Below, in pieces: positions 28,030-36,059 of a stretch of 64,000 bases of DNA. The first letter of the stretch is position 1, and the number at the start of each line of letters is the position of its first letter. The notes beneath the pieces were generated by a model, which had not been told where the DNA came from, searched no databases, and saw nothing but the letters and a program-made list of their open reading frames with translations. A program made the translations under genes and the position numbers. Origin of the DNA: Micromonospora purpureochromogenes (GTDB lineage: Bacteria > Actinomycetota > Actinomycetes > Mycobacteriales > Micromonosporaceae); NCBI RefSeq assembly GCF_900091515.1, contig NZ_LT607410.1, positions 2,976,001-3,040,000 of the forward strand, written 5' to 3'.

Positions 28030-28944
28030 GAAACCCCCTCCCGCCCCGCCCCGCCTGTTCGCCCGTCAACCGTCGGATTTCCCTCCATCGCCATTTCCGG
28101 GTTCCGGCGGGGAGCGGGTGGTGCGATCGGAGAGCCGGGTCAGAAAAACGTCGCGCCGGACGAAGATGATTGAAGCGCGATAGCGTCCATCAGCCGGCGA
28201 GTCAGGGAGAAACCGTCCATACGCGCGTCGCCGGGCTCTCCGGGCACCTGTAGGCAGTTCGCCGACCGCCGTCGCACCGCCCGGTCCTTTCCCTGCCGGC
28301 CCAAGATGTCACTCTGTCCTCCTCGACCTGGTCCGCTCACAGGGGAAACCGCTTCTTCCCGCATCCGCGTCGTTCATGTCAGTGGCGGAGCAGATCGGCG
28401 GTCAGGCGCCGGGCGTGAGCGGCGTCGAGTTGTCGATGACGTATCGGAAGCGAGACGGCCTGGCCGTACGCCTCGTTGACCGTGTCGATCGGAATCAGCC
28501 GCCGGTCAGGCTCATGAACGCGGACTGCACCGCGAAGTAGCTGGCCGCGGCCCCTCCGTCGCCATCAGGGTGTACCGGTCGGCATGCGTGCCGGCTCGCC
28601 GTGCGAAACAGGTCGGGGAATCGTGACGACCCGAGCGACGGCGAAGCCCGGTCGCCCTTCGTCGGGCGGCTCGGGCGGGCTCCACCGTGGACCGCAGGCG
28701 CGCCAGCTTCGCCGTGCCATCCAGCCAAATCGAAATGTCGTTATTCCGTTCCGTCTTGCGACGGTGGGGAGAGTGGCGTTTTTGGCGTCACCGTGACCCA
28801 GGCGGTCGGCAGCCGTATCGCTCAAGGCTCCGACCATGTCGTGGTCACCTGTACCGGCGAGCAGCAGCAGGCAGCAGTCCTGGTGGTGGCTGACGTGGAC
28901 GGCACGTCGTTCCACGTTGGTGACGCCCTGGTGAGTGCCAGTCT
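28030..28944. other. Degenerate region without an intact gene
   Basis: About 900 bp where no frame on either strand shows a complete protein. On the minus strand, 28379-28505 encodes the coding-like C-terminus IPIDTVNEAYGQAVSLPI...LTADLLRH with a proper TGA. A neighbouring frame adds SYFAVQSAFMSLTGG immediately upstream, so this may be the frameshifted end of a lost gene. I could not assign a family. Base composition is more mixed than in the neighbouring genes. It separates the reductase operon from the scarred doxX-lysR-IS110 segment. Confidence 0.45.
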
Positions 28945-29025
28945 GATTTGGGCGTGCTGCTCAAATTCTTCGACGCAGGAGGTCGTCCGGATCCGGAGGT
29001 AGCGCGCCTTGGTCTGACCACTGGT
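28945..29025 (+). pseudogene. Possible Tn3-family transposase relic
   Basis: A short stretch reads DLGVLLKFFDAGGRPDPEVA, which resembles the LGFAVLLKFFxxxGRFP motif near the N-terminus of Tn3-family transposases (DUF4158 region). Neither flank continues the homology recognisably. It is a tiny remnant at best, but it lies right at the edge of the rearranged doxX-lysR segment. Confidence 0.35.
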
Positions 29026-29100
29026 GGGCCGCCGCGCTGTCATGAGACGTGGCAGGACTTCCCACCAGAGCCAACGACCTCGCGGAGTGGGCAGACGTGT

Positions 29101-29342
29101 TCAGGCGGTGAGTCCCAGCGTGAGCGCGGCGATGCTCGGCGCCAGGTACAGCAGCGGATACGGAACGTGCGAGAAGGCCCTTGCCCGCAGGACGGTGACG
29201 ACGGCGCCGGCGAAGTACAGCACCAGGCCGGTGGCCGCGATGACGCCGATGATCGGCATAGCCAGACCGGCCAGCAGGCCTGCGGCCCCGAGGGCCTCGG
29301 CTGTGGCGAGCCATGGCCACCACGAGCGGGGGACGCCGTAGT
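29101..29342 (-). pseudogene. DoxX-family membrane protein, 5'-truncated
   Basis: The minus strand encodes the last ~80 residues of a DoxX-like protein: YGVPRSWWPWLATAEALGAAG, then two further membrane helices, ending LYLAPSIAALTLGLTA and TGA. Normal DoxX proteins have about 115-120 residues, with a first helix and a conserved loop before VGVPxSWWPWL; those ~40 residues are missing. The homology stops at about 29342, exactly where the plus-strand LysR homology begins. The open frame continues beyond but only through unrelated codons. Confidence 0.75.
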
Positions 29343-30176
29343 CCGCTCCTCGTCCTGGTGGAGGAGCTGCACTTCGGTCGGACGGCGGCCCGGCTGCGGG
29401 TGTCCACCGCTCGGGTGAGCCAGACGATCCGCAAGCTGGAGCGGCAGGTCGGCGCCGCTGTTTCACCGCACCAGCCGGCGGGTGGAGCTTTCCGGGTTGG
29501 GCCGCCGGTTGTACGAGGAGATCCAGCCGCCCTGGGCGCAGATCACCGCCGCTGTCGAGGCGGCGGTCGCGGCAGGCCGAGGTGGCACCGGGACGCTACG
29601 GGTGGCCTTCGTCGGCGCTGCGGGAGGTCAGCTGCTGCTCAGCGCCGCCGAGGTGCTCCGCCATCAGCTGCCCGACTGCACCGTGCAGGTCCGAGAGGCA
29701 CAGATCGCGGACGTGTTGCCTTGGTTGCGCGACCGTACCGTGGACGTCGCATTCGCGTCACTGCCCGTCTTCGACAAAGACCTGACGACCGGCCCCGTCC
29801 TCCTCGAGGAGGCCCGGATTCTCGCGGTACCCGCACAGCACCCGTTCGCCCGTCGCGCGTCGGTCTCCATCGAGGACCTGGGGGACACGACCGTCCTGCG
29901 CTTCGCCGACGTCCCGGACGCCTACTCCGACGAACGCTCTCCCGGACGGACGCCGATGGGTCGCCCTGTCGCGCGCGGCGCATCCGCTCGGACGCTGAAC
30001 GAGCTGCTGGCGATGGTCGGGGCCGGGCTTGGCGTCTTCCCCGTCGGCGAGCAGGCGCAGCGCTACTACACCCGCCCCGACGTTGCCTACGTCCCCATCC
30101 ACGACGCTCCACTGCTGCGATGGGCACTCATCTGGCCCGCTCACTGCGCAGACTCTTCCTGTCGGCGGTCTCGTCG

Positions 30177-30373
30177 GGCACCGTGTCTGGTGCCGGCGAT
30201 TTCGGGTCGTCGGCGCACCTGGTCCCCACCGGGCCACCGCCTCGTCCGCTCGACCCTGAGAGGTCCGGCATGAGTTCCGCGGGGCCCGGTGGTCCCAGGA
30301 CACGTATGACTGGCGACAGGGCTGAGCGCCGTCGAGCGCCGATCAGTGAGCGACTGGCTTCCGTGTCCTGAGA
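30177..30373 (+). ncRNA. Candidate IS110 bridge RNA
   Basis: In order, the left end can fold into: a 5' hairpin (GGCACC/GGTGCC, 30177-30194); a target loop closed by a 14-bp stem with one bulged A (30226-30240 with 30279-30292) and capped by GACC/GGTC (30252-30265); and a donor loop closed by 30293-30304 with 30362-30373 and capped by GCGC/GCGC (30326-30339). Guide-like segments: GGCATGAG (30267-30274) is the exact reverse complement of the right target CTCATGCC. CTCGTCCGCT (30241-30250) matches the left target CTGGCCCGCT at 8 of 10, plus one wobble. ACAGGGCT (30316-30323) equals the element right end 31648-31655. CAGTGAG (30344-30350) is the reverse complement of the left end CTCACTG. Transcript ends are not known. 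Confidence 0.75.
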
Positions 30374-30416
30374 CCACTGGGTGCCCACCTGCTGCTGCAA
30401 CAGCAAGGAGGACACC

Positions 30417-31646
30417 ATGAGTGTCGAACACGACCCCTCGATGCGTCGACCAACCGCGGGCATCGACTGGGCCAGCACTGAACACGCCCTCGCGATCGTT
30501 GGCCTCGACGGTGTCGAGGTTCAACGGATGATCGTCGAACACACCGCTACGGGGCTGCGGAAGCTGCTGCGCTGCCTGCAGCAGACCGGGGTACTCGAGG
30601 TCGGTATCGAACGTCCCGACGGGCCCGTCGTCGAGGCCCTCCTCGAGGCAGGACTCACGGTCTTCGTGATCGCCCCGAACCAGATCAAGCACCTGCGCCG
30701 CCGCTACGGGGCAGCCGGCAACAAGGACGACCGCTTCGACGCCTACGTCCTGGCCGACACCGTCCGCACCGATCACCACCGCCTGCGTCCCCTCACCCCC
30801 GACTCTCCCGCGACACTCACGTTGCGGATGACCGTCCGCGCCCGCAAGGACCTCATCGCCGCCCGGGTCGCGATGGCCAATCAACTCCGAGCCCACCTCG
30901 AACACGTTCTCCCCGGCGTGATCGGGCTGTTCCGCGACATCGACTCCGCCATCACCCTGAGCTTCCTCACTCGGTTCCCGACTCAGGACAAGGTCGACTG
31001 GCTGTCGCCACGCAGACTGCAGAACTGGCTGCACGCCGTCTCCTACCCCAACCCGGCACGAGCCGGGCTGCTGCACGCCCATCTGCTCGCGGCTACCCGC
31101 GGAACCACCGGTCCTGAAGCCACCGCCCGGGCGCACGTCACCGCCGCGTTGGTGGCTGGGCTTACTACCCTGCGCGAGCAGATCAACGCGCTGGAGGAAC
31201 AGATCGAGGTCCAGTTGCTCCAGCATCCCGACGCGGAGGTGTTCACGTCCCTGCCCCGGGCGGGAATCGTGCGAGCGGCCCGCCTTCTGGCTGAGATCGG
31301 TGACGCCCGCGGCCGCTTCCCGACACCGGAGGCACTCACCTGCCTGGCCGGCGCCGCACCCTCGACCAGGCAGTCCGGGAAAGTGAAAGTCGTCGGCTTC
31401 CGCTGGGCCGTCGACAAACAACTCCGTGCAGCGGTCATCGACTTCGCCGGCGACTCCCACCACGCCAACCCCTGGGCCGCCGACCTCTACCAACGAGCCC
31501 GAGCGCGGGGCCACGACCACCCCCACGCGACACGAATCCTCGCCCGCGCCTGGCTGCACGTGATCTGGCGCTGCTGGCAAGACTGCGTCCCCTACGACCC
31601 CATCCGCCACCGAGCTCTGCAGGCCGTCCTGGCGACCACCGCTTGA
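30417..31646 (+). CDS. IS110-family transposase (DEDD recombinase)
   Basis: A 409-residue recombinase that works with a bridge RNA to join element and target at a CT core. The RuvC-like DEDD residues are Asp17 (GIDWAS), Glu65 (GIERPDG), Asp105 and Asp108 (KDDRFDAYVLAD). The C-terminal Tnp domain has SLPRAGIVRAARLLAEIGD and APSTRQSGK, with the nucleophilic serine expected in RQSGK. ATG 30417 follows AAGGAGG at 30404-30410. Length and all motifs are normal, so it looks active. It lies in the same direction as the lysR gene it interrupts. Confidence 0.93.
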   Translation: MSVEHDPSMRRPTAGIDWASTEHALAIVGLDGVEVQRMIVEHTATGLRKLLRCLQQTGVLEVGIERPDGPVVEALLEAGLTVFVIAPNQIKHLRRRYGAAGNKDDRFDAYVLADTVRTDHHRLRPLTPDSPATLTLRMTVRARKDLIAARVAMANQLRAHLEHVLPGVIGLFRDIDSAITLSFLTRFPTQDKVDWLSPRRLQNWLHAVSYPNPARAGLLHAHLLAATRGTTGPEATARAHVTAALVAGLTTLREQINALEEQIEVQLLQHPDAEVFTSLPRAGIVRAARLLAEIGDARGRFPTPEALTCLAGAAPSTRQSGKVKVVGFRWAVDKQLRAAVIDFAGDSHHANPWAADLYQRARARGHDHPHATRILARAWLHVIWRCWQDCVPYDPIRHRALQAVLATTA

Positions 31647-31950
31647 CACAGGGCTACTCATGCCGCCAGCGCGCTGATCCACGCCTTCAGCCTCGCGGCG
31701 GAGAGCGCCGCGAAGCGAGCCCGATGACGGCTCTCGAAGTTCTCGTGACGTCTTCAGCGGCGCGCCGGGCACCCGGCGTCGGCTCACCCGCGCCCCAGAG
31801 CCCGCCGGACGTCGGCGTACCGGACGGTTCCCCTGCGATCAGGGCTGCGAGGAAGCCCACCTCATCCATGGGACTGACCGTGCCGAAGAAACGACGCCGC
31901 CCGCTACCTCCTGCGACCGACACGCCGCCCGCCCCCTCCGCTCCCGGCCG

Positions 31951-34107
31951 TCACGTCGCTTCCGTGAGGGTGCTGTCGCGGCCGATGGCGTCGAGGTCCC
32001 ACCGCCGGCCCCCGGCCATCACGTCGTGCAGGCGAATTCGGCCGAGTTCGTCGGGCAGATGTGGGTCGGCGACGAGGGTGTCCGCCTGCGGTTGCAGGCC
32101 GAGCATGGTGCGCAGTAGGAGCAGGGGTGCACCGCTGGCCCAGGCCTGCGGGTTGCAGGCGGTGGGGTAGGGCACGGGTTGGCGGCCGAAGGACCGGTCG
32201 TAGCCGGAGAACGCCTCCGGCAGGCGGTGCTCGGAGTGGCGGGCGGCCTCCAGCATGCCCATGGCGATGCGGTTCGCCTCGTCCCGGTAGCCGTAGCGGG
32301 CGAGGCCGGCGGCGATGATGGAGTTGTCGTGCGGCCAGACGGTGCCGAGGTGGTAGCCGATGGGGTTGTAGCCGGTGTCGACGGTGGACAGGGTGCGGAC
32401 ACCCCAGCCGGAGAACATTTCGTCGGACATGAGCTGCCGGGCGACGTGCCCGGCGCGGTCCTCCGGCACGATGCCGCTCCACAGCAGATGACCCATGTTG
32501 GAGGTCATCGAGTCGATGGGCCGCTTGTCCCCGTCCAGCCCGACGGCGTAGTAGCCGCCGCGGCGCGGGATCCAGTAGTCCCGGTCGAACTGCTCACGCA
32601 GTCGGTCGGCCTCCGCCCGCAGCCGGCGGGCCAGGTCCGGGTCCTGCCAGGGGCCGTCGGCGAGTTCCGCGAGGCGCACCTTGGCGTCGTAGGTGTAGCC
32701 CTGCGTCTCGCAGGTGGCGATCGGCAGGACCGGGACGGTTCCGTCGGCGTACTGCACGCCGTCCGGGGAGTCCCGCCAGCACTGGTTGCCCAGGCCCTGC
32801 TCGGAGCGGGTGGCGTACTCGACGTAGCCGTCGCCGTCGCGGTCGCCGTGGTGGTCGATCCAGCCCAGGGCGGCGTCGGCGTTGCCGCGCAGCCGGCGGA
32901 CGAACTCGTCGTCGCGGGTCCACCGCCAGTACTCCGACAGCAGGATCAGCCACAACGCGGTGGTGTCGGCGCCGCCGTAGTAGGGGCGGTAGGGCTTGAG
33001 GCCGAGCAAGGTCAGCTCGCCCGACCGGTACTCGTGGAAGATCTTGCCGGGTTCCCGGTCGGTGAACTCGTCGAACGTGGTGGCCTGGTGGGCGGCCAGC
33101 ACGATCAGGGCGCCGCGGGCGACGTCGGGGCCGCACATCATGGTCTGGTAGGCGGTGATCAGGGTGTCCCGGCCGAAGACGGTCAGGAACCACGGCAGGC
33201 CGGCGGCGATCAGCACGACCGGTTCCCCGGCGATGGTCTTCTCGATCCGCATCGACACGAGATCCACCGCGGACTTGTGGTAGACGTCCCGCACCAGGTC
33301 GGTGTCGGCGTGCAGGTGCGGCTTGCTCGCCGCCCACCGGGTCGACGGATCCTCCATGCCGTGGTCGACGGCCTGTCCGAACTCGCGGGGCGTGGGGCGG
33401 TAGTCCTCCTCGCCGCAGCGCAGCGGTACCCACAGCTCGCAGCCCCACTGCTGTCCGCGGACCAGCCGCAGGTTCCATTCCAGCGCGTCGCCGTCCACCT
33501 GGTCGGCCGGCGGATCAGCTTCGATCCGCATCATCGCCGCAAAGTCGCCGTTGCGGTACGCGAACTCGAGGGCCGAGCCGTCCGGCGCGTGCCGGCGGAC
33601 GATGTGCGGGCTGCGGTCCCGGCCGGACTCCTTGATCTCGAACAGGTCCGCGAAATCGGTTCCCACCGCGAGCCGCAGCCGCACCTGGGCCGGCTCGATG
33701 CCGAAGTAGCGCAGCTCGACGCGCTCGTAGAGCCCGTCGCCGACGAACCGTTGCCGCCGCAGGCCGACCCGGTTGGCCGGCAGCCCGGGTAGCTCCGAAT
33801 TGGCCAGGAAGAAGGCCGCCGAGTACGGGTCGACGGTGCCGGAGGAGAGCACCAGCAGCGGTGCGTCGCCGATCGTCAGCACCCACCTGCTCACGAAGCG
33901 GGTGTCGTCGTGCACGAGCCCGCCGATGGACCCGTCCGGCACGTTCCCCACGGCGTCGGAGAGCATGAAGGTGCGCCCTTCCAACACGCCGATCGCGTCC
34001 GGTCCCAACTCGGGCGGGAGGTCACGGCAAGCGCCGCTCGGCACGCGACGGGTGGTCCCGGTGACCATCGGATCCGCAGGCGTGGGACGCCCGGATGTTG
34101 CCGACAC
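31951..34107 (-). CDS. Amylo-alpha-1,6-glucosidase / glycogen-debranching-like enzyme
   Basis: A 718-residue protein with an N-terminal GDE_N_bis-type domain (VLEGRTFMLSDAVGNVPDGSIGGLVHDDTRFVSRW) and a C-terminal (alpha/alpha)6 barrel (AGLPWFLTVFGRDTLITAYQTMM, LWSGIVPEDRA, GTVWPHDNSIIAAGLARYGY). Actinobacterial relatives are annotated as amylo-alpha-1,6-glucosidases that trim alpha-1,6 branches; the true substrate may differ. GTG 34107 is chosen because AGGAGG lies 5 bases before it, with another GTG inside the binding site at 34113. The MBL-fold gene is upstream on the same strand, 29 bp away. Confidence 0.87.
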   Translation of the reverse strand: MSATSGRPTPADPMVTGTTRRVPSGACRDLPPELGPDAIGVLEGRTFMLSDAVGNVPDGSIGGLVHDDTRFVSRWVLTIGDAPLLVLSSGTVDPYSAAFFLANSELPGLPANRVGLRRQRFVGDGLYERVELRYFGIEPAQVRLRLAVGTDFADLFEIKESGRDRSPHIVRRHAPDGSALEFAYRNGDFAAMMRIEADPPADQVDGDALEWNLRLVRGQQWGCELWVPLRCGEEDYRPTPREFGQAVDHGMEDPSTRWAASKPHLHADTDLVRDVYHKSAVDLVSMRIEKTIAGEPVVLIAAGLPWFLTVFGRDTLITAYQTMMCGPDVARGALIVLAAHQATTFDEFTDREPGKIFHEYRSGELTLLGLKPYRPYYGGADTTALWLILLSEYWRWTRDDEFVRRLRGNADAALGWIDHHGDRDGDGYVEYATRSEQGLGNQCWRDSPDGVQYADGTVPVLPIATCETQGYTYDAKVRLAELADGPWQDPDLARRLRAEADRLREQFDRDYWIPRRGGYYAVGLDGDKRPIDSMTSNMGHLLWSGIVPEDRAGHVARQLMSDEMFSGWGVRTLSTVDTGYNPIGYHLGTVWPHDNSIIAAGLARYGYRDEANRIAMGMLEAARHSEHRLPEAFSGYDRSFGRQPVPYPTACNPQAWASGAPLLLLRTMLGLQPQADTLVADPHLPDELGRIRLHDVMAGGRRWDLDAIGRDSTLTEAT

Positions 34108-34136
34108 CGACACCTCCTGCTGCTGCCGTGGTCGCG

Positions 34137-35108
34137 TCAGGGCACGATGCCGAACGGGCCCATGCTGCCGTAGTCCAACCGGAGGGCTTCGGCCATTGCC
34201 CAGGCGTTCGGCAGGGTGAATATGTCGGCGCCACCCAGACGCTGGCTCCACCGCGGAACGAGTTCATCGGCGGCCTGGGCGGCCACGGCGTCGAGGTAGG
34301 CCTTGAAGATGGCCCAGGCGTTGGTGGCGTCGACCGGGGCCAGGATCTTCTGCACGTCGACCGAGGAGAGCGCTGCCTCGGTGGTGGAGCGCAGGTCTTT
34401 CAGGTATTCGATCTGGATCCTGACATCGTCCGGGGTGCCGGGCCGCGTCACGTGTCCGCCGACGAGCTTGTCGAAGGGGTATTCGAGAGCCTGTTCGGGA
34501 GCGTTGACGAAGCCGGGGATGTTCGCGGAGACGGCGAGGTTGGAGAACGGGACCCAGCCGGGGAAGATCACGTCCACGAGCATCAGCACGCGTTGCGTCG
34601 GGGCGTAGATGAAGATGTTTCCCTCGGCGTGGTTGGGGCCCTTGTAGTCGAGCTGGAGGCTGTGGTTTCCCGCTTCGATGGTCACCGTGTCGTCGAAGAC
34701 GTGTGTCGGCAGCGGGCGGTTGGGGTCGCGGAGCAGCGCGAGTCGTTCCGCCGTGACGCGGTGCGCGTAGCGCGGCACGTCCTCGGGGTAGACCGACATC
34801 GCTCCGACGTGGTCGGAGTGCTGGTGGCTGTAGACGACCTGGGTTATGGATCGGCTGGTCACGCTGCCGATTGCGCGGAGAATGTTGTGGCCGAGGGTGG
34901 GTGGCGCGTCGACGGCGATGACGCCTTCGTCCGTGACCACGAACATCATCTGGTACATGCCCTCACTGAGCCAAAACACTCCGTCGGCGATCTCCTCCAG
35001 GACGTACCCGGCCTTGGGGACCTCGGGGCCCAGGGCGGTTTGCGGCACCGGGGCGGTCGGTAGCTCTCGCGCTCGCTCGGCCAGGTCCGAATACGGCGTT
35101 TTCGACAC
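34137..35108 (-). CDS. MBL-fold metallohydrolase
   Basis: A 323-residue metallo-beta-lactamase-fold hydrolase without a signal peptide. The metal-binding motif SHQHSDHVGAM is at about residues 94-105. Further ligands are likely in KGPNHAEGNIFIY and the late VGGHVTRPG. The family covers hydrolases with very different substrates. The WLSEGMYQMMFVVTDEGVIAVDAPPTLG start resembles SoxH-like and lactamase-like environmental members. It is followed at 29 bp by the debranching-enzyme gene, so co-transcription is possible, though the functions do not obviously fit together. Confidence 0.87.
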   Translation of the reverse strand: MSKTPYSDLAERARELPTAPVPQTALGPEVPKAGYVLEEIADGVFWLSEGMYQMMFVVTDEGVIAVDAPPTLGHNILRAIGSVTSRSITQVVYSHQHSDHVGAMSVYPEDVPRYAHRVTAERLALLRDPNRPLPTHVFDDTVTIEAGNHSLQLDYKGPNHAEGNIFIYAPTQRVLMLVDVIFPGWVPFSNLAVSANIPGFVNAPEQALEYPFDKLVGGHVTRPGTPDDVRIQIEYLKDLRSTTEAALSSVDVQKILAPVDATNAWAIFKAYLDAVAAQAADELVPRWSQRLGGADIFTLPNAWAMAEALRLDYGSMGPFGIVP

Positions 35109-35303
35109 GTGTGGCTCCCTGCCTCGCCAACCGCACTGACCGACGGTGCCCGCTATGGCGCGCCACGGTCCCTCGGTGAGGGGCCGCCTGGCGCACGCTC
35201 GATCGTCCTCGGCGGGGCCAGGGCCGGCAGCCGTATCGCCCGATGCTCATCCGCACGGGGACACCTGCGGGTGCGGGGGAGCTTCTCCGACGGCTCGGGT
35301 CGT

Positions 35304-35921
35304 TCAATCAGTCGGCCGGGCGTGCGCCGGCACCTGGAGCAGGTCCAGGCAGTTGCGCCACAGCGTCTCCAGCTGCCCCGGATCGTTGAGCAGCTTCGCG
35401 AGCAGGACCCGCCCCTCGATCTGCGCGACGATGGACCGGGCGGCCTCCCGGGGTTGGACCGACGGACCGGCCTGGCCCTGCTTCTTCGCCTCGATGACCA
35501 CCTGCTCGATGAGGTCGATCTGGGCCTCGAAGATCTCCTGGAGCCGACGGCGGATCTCTTCCGCCTGGTTGCTGAGTTCGAGGGCGAGGTTGCCGAACAG
35601 GCAGCCGGCGACCAGCCCGACCTGCTGCTGCCCGGTGCGCTGCACCTCCTCGGTGGCCTCGAACAGGTCCCGCAGGCGGCGCAGCGGGTCGTGTCCGCTG
35701 CCGAGCAACTCCTCCCACTGCCGGCGCTGGCTCGCCCAGTGCTCGTCGATGACGGTGAGGGCGAGTGCCTGCTTGGACTCGAAGAAGTAGTAGAAGCTGC
35801 CCTTCGGCACGCCGGCGGTCGTGCAGATCTCGGCTACGCCCAGCGCCGCGTAGCCGCGCTGCTCGATCAGCGTGGCGGCCGCGTCGAGAAGTTTGTTCCG
35901 TGCGTCACTGGTCCTACCCAT
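35304..35921 (-). CDS. TetR-family repressor
   Basis: A 205-residue regulator with the helix-turn-helix AALGVAEICTTAGVPKGSFYYFFESKQAL near residues 28-56, in the AcrR/NemR-like branch with a TetR_C-type helical domain. ATG 35921 (MGRTSDARNKLL) is chosen over 35936, which lies in the operator. Two near-identical operator copies occupy the gap to the divergent short-chain dehydrogenase gene, so it very likely represses itself and that gene together. NemR-like relatives respond to electrophiles through cysteines. Here only two Cys residues are near the N-terminal half (EICTTAG, VAGCLFG), so the inducer is open. Confidence 0.92.
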   Translation of the reverse strand: MGRTSDARNKLLDAAATLIEQRGYAALGVAEICTTAGVPKGSFYYFFESKQALALTVIDEHWASQRRQWEELLGSGHDPLRRLRDLFEATEEVQRTGQQQVGLVAGCLFGNLALELSNQAEEIRRRLQEIFEAQIDLIEQVVIEAKKQGQAGPSVQPREAARSIVAQIEGRVLLAKLLNDPGQLETLWRNCLDLLQVPAHARPTD

Positions 35922-35935
35922 GCTTTGACGATACA

Positions 35936-35973
35936 CGACCGGTCGGCTAGCTTTTAGTCGACCAGTCGTCTAG
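35936..35973. promoter_or_regulatory. Tandem TetR operator between tetR and SDR genes
   Basis: CGACCGGTCGGCTAG (35936-35950) and CGACCAGTCGTCTAG (35959-35973) are 15-bp direct repeats differing at two positions, spaced 23 bp apart start to start, about two helical turns. The first contains the perfect palindrome CGACCGGTCG. The short AT-rich stretch between them (CTTTTAG) is the likely -10 area. Two TetR dimers on the same DNA face are expected. Confidence 0.75.
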
Positions 35974-36059
35974 TGGTCATCCGGCTGCCGCGATCGCGGC
36001 TCCCGGCCCCGTCAGCCGCCGTCCTACCAGGGCTTCGGCCAGTCAGGAAGTGGTTCGTC

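Larger units (their letters stand above)
30142..31658 (+). mobile_element. IS110-family insertion sequence in lysR
   Basis: A copy of about 1.5 kb without terminal inverted repeats or target duplication, as normal for IS110. The ends are deduced from the broken lysR frame. A CT core lies at the left junction (30140-30141), and a CT lies at 31657-31658 or 31654-31655 on the right. Both choices restore the LysR frame, giving an element of 1517 or 1514 bp. The left end has about 275 bp of non-coding DNA before the transposase; the right end has only about 12 bp after it. This is the layout of the IS110 group, whose bridge RNA comes from the left end. Confidence 0.85.
29340..31727 (+). pseudogene. 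LysR-family regulator, truncated, frameshifted and split by IS110
   Basis: Three pieces form one LysR gene. Piece one (about 29344-29458) has the helix-turn-helix VEELHFGRTAARLRVSTARV but lacks the first few residues. A frameshift at about 29460 leads into piece two, starting LFHRTSRRVELS and holding the effector domain to LRWALIWPA at 30141. IS110 follows. Piece three resumes at 31659 (or 31656) with HAASALIHAFSLAAESAAKRAR and stops at TGA 31725-31727. Removing the element restores a single frame of normal length for the C-terminal part. It faces away from the truncated doxX gene, its probable former target. It is non-functional as it stands. Confidence 0.8.

Noticed and set aside
26687..28173. 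Plus-strand frames across the ferric-reductase-like gene
   Set aside because: They are shadows of the reductase gene, whose own motifs (GHPYSLSAVP, ASGIGITP) are unmistakable.
28029..28900. Several long plus- and minus-strand ORFs as new genes
   Set aside because: None shows a coherent protein pattern or GC-rich third positions along its length, and the frames change over short distances. A degraded region is more likely.
31728..31950. A minus-strand ORF reading MDEVGFLAALIAGEPSG between lysR and the debranching enzyme
   Set aside because: It has a plausible start but no recognisable family, poor codon bias at both ends and no clear ribosome-binding site. It may be a relic, but I cannot support it.
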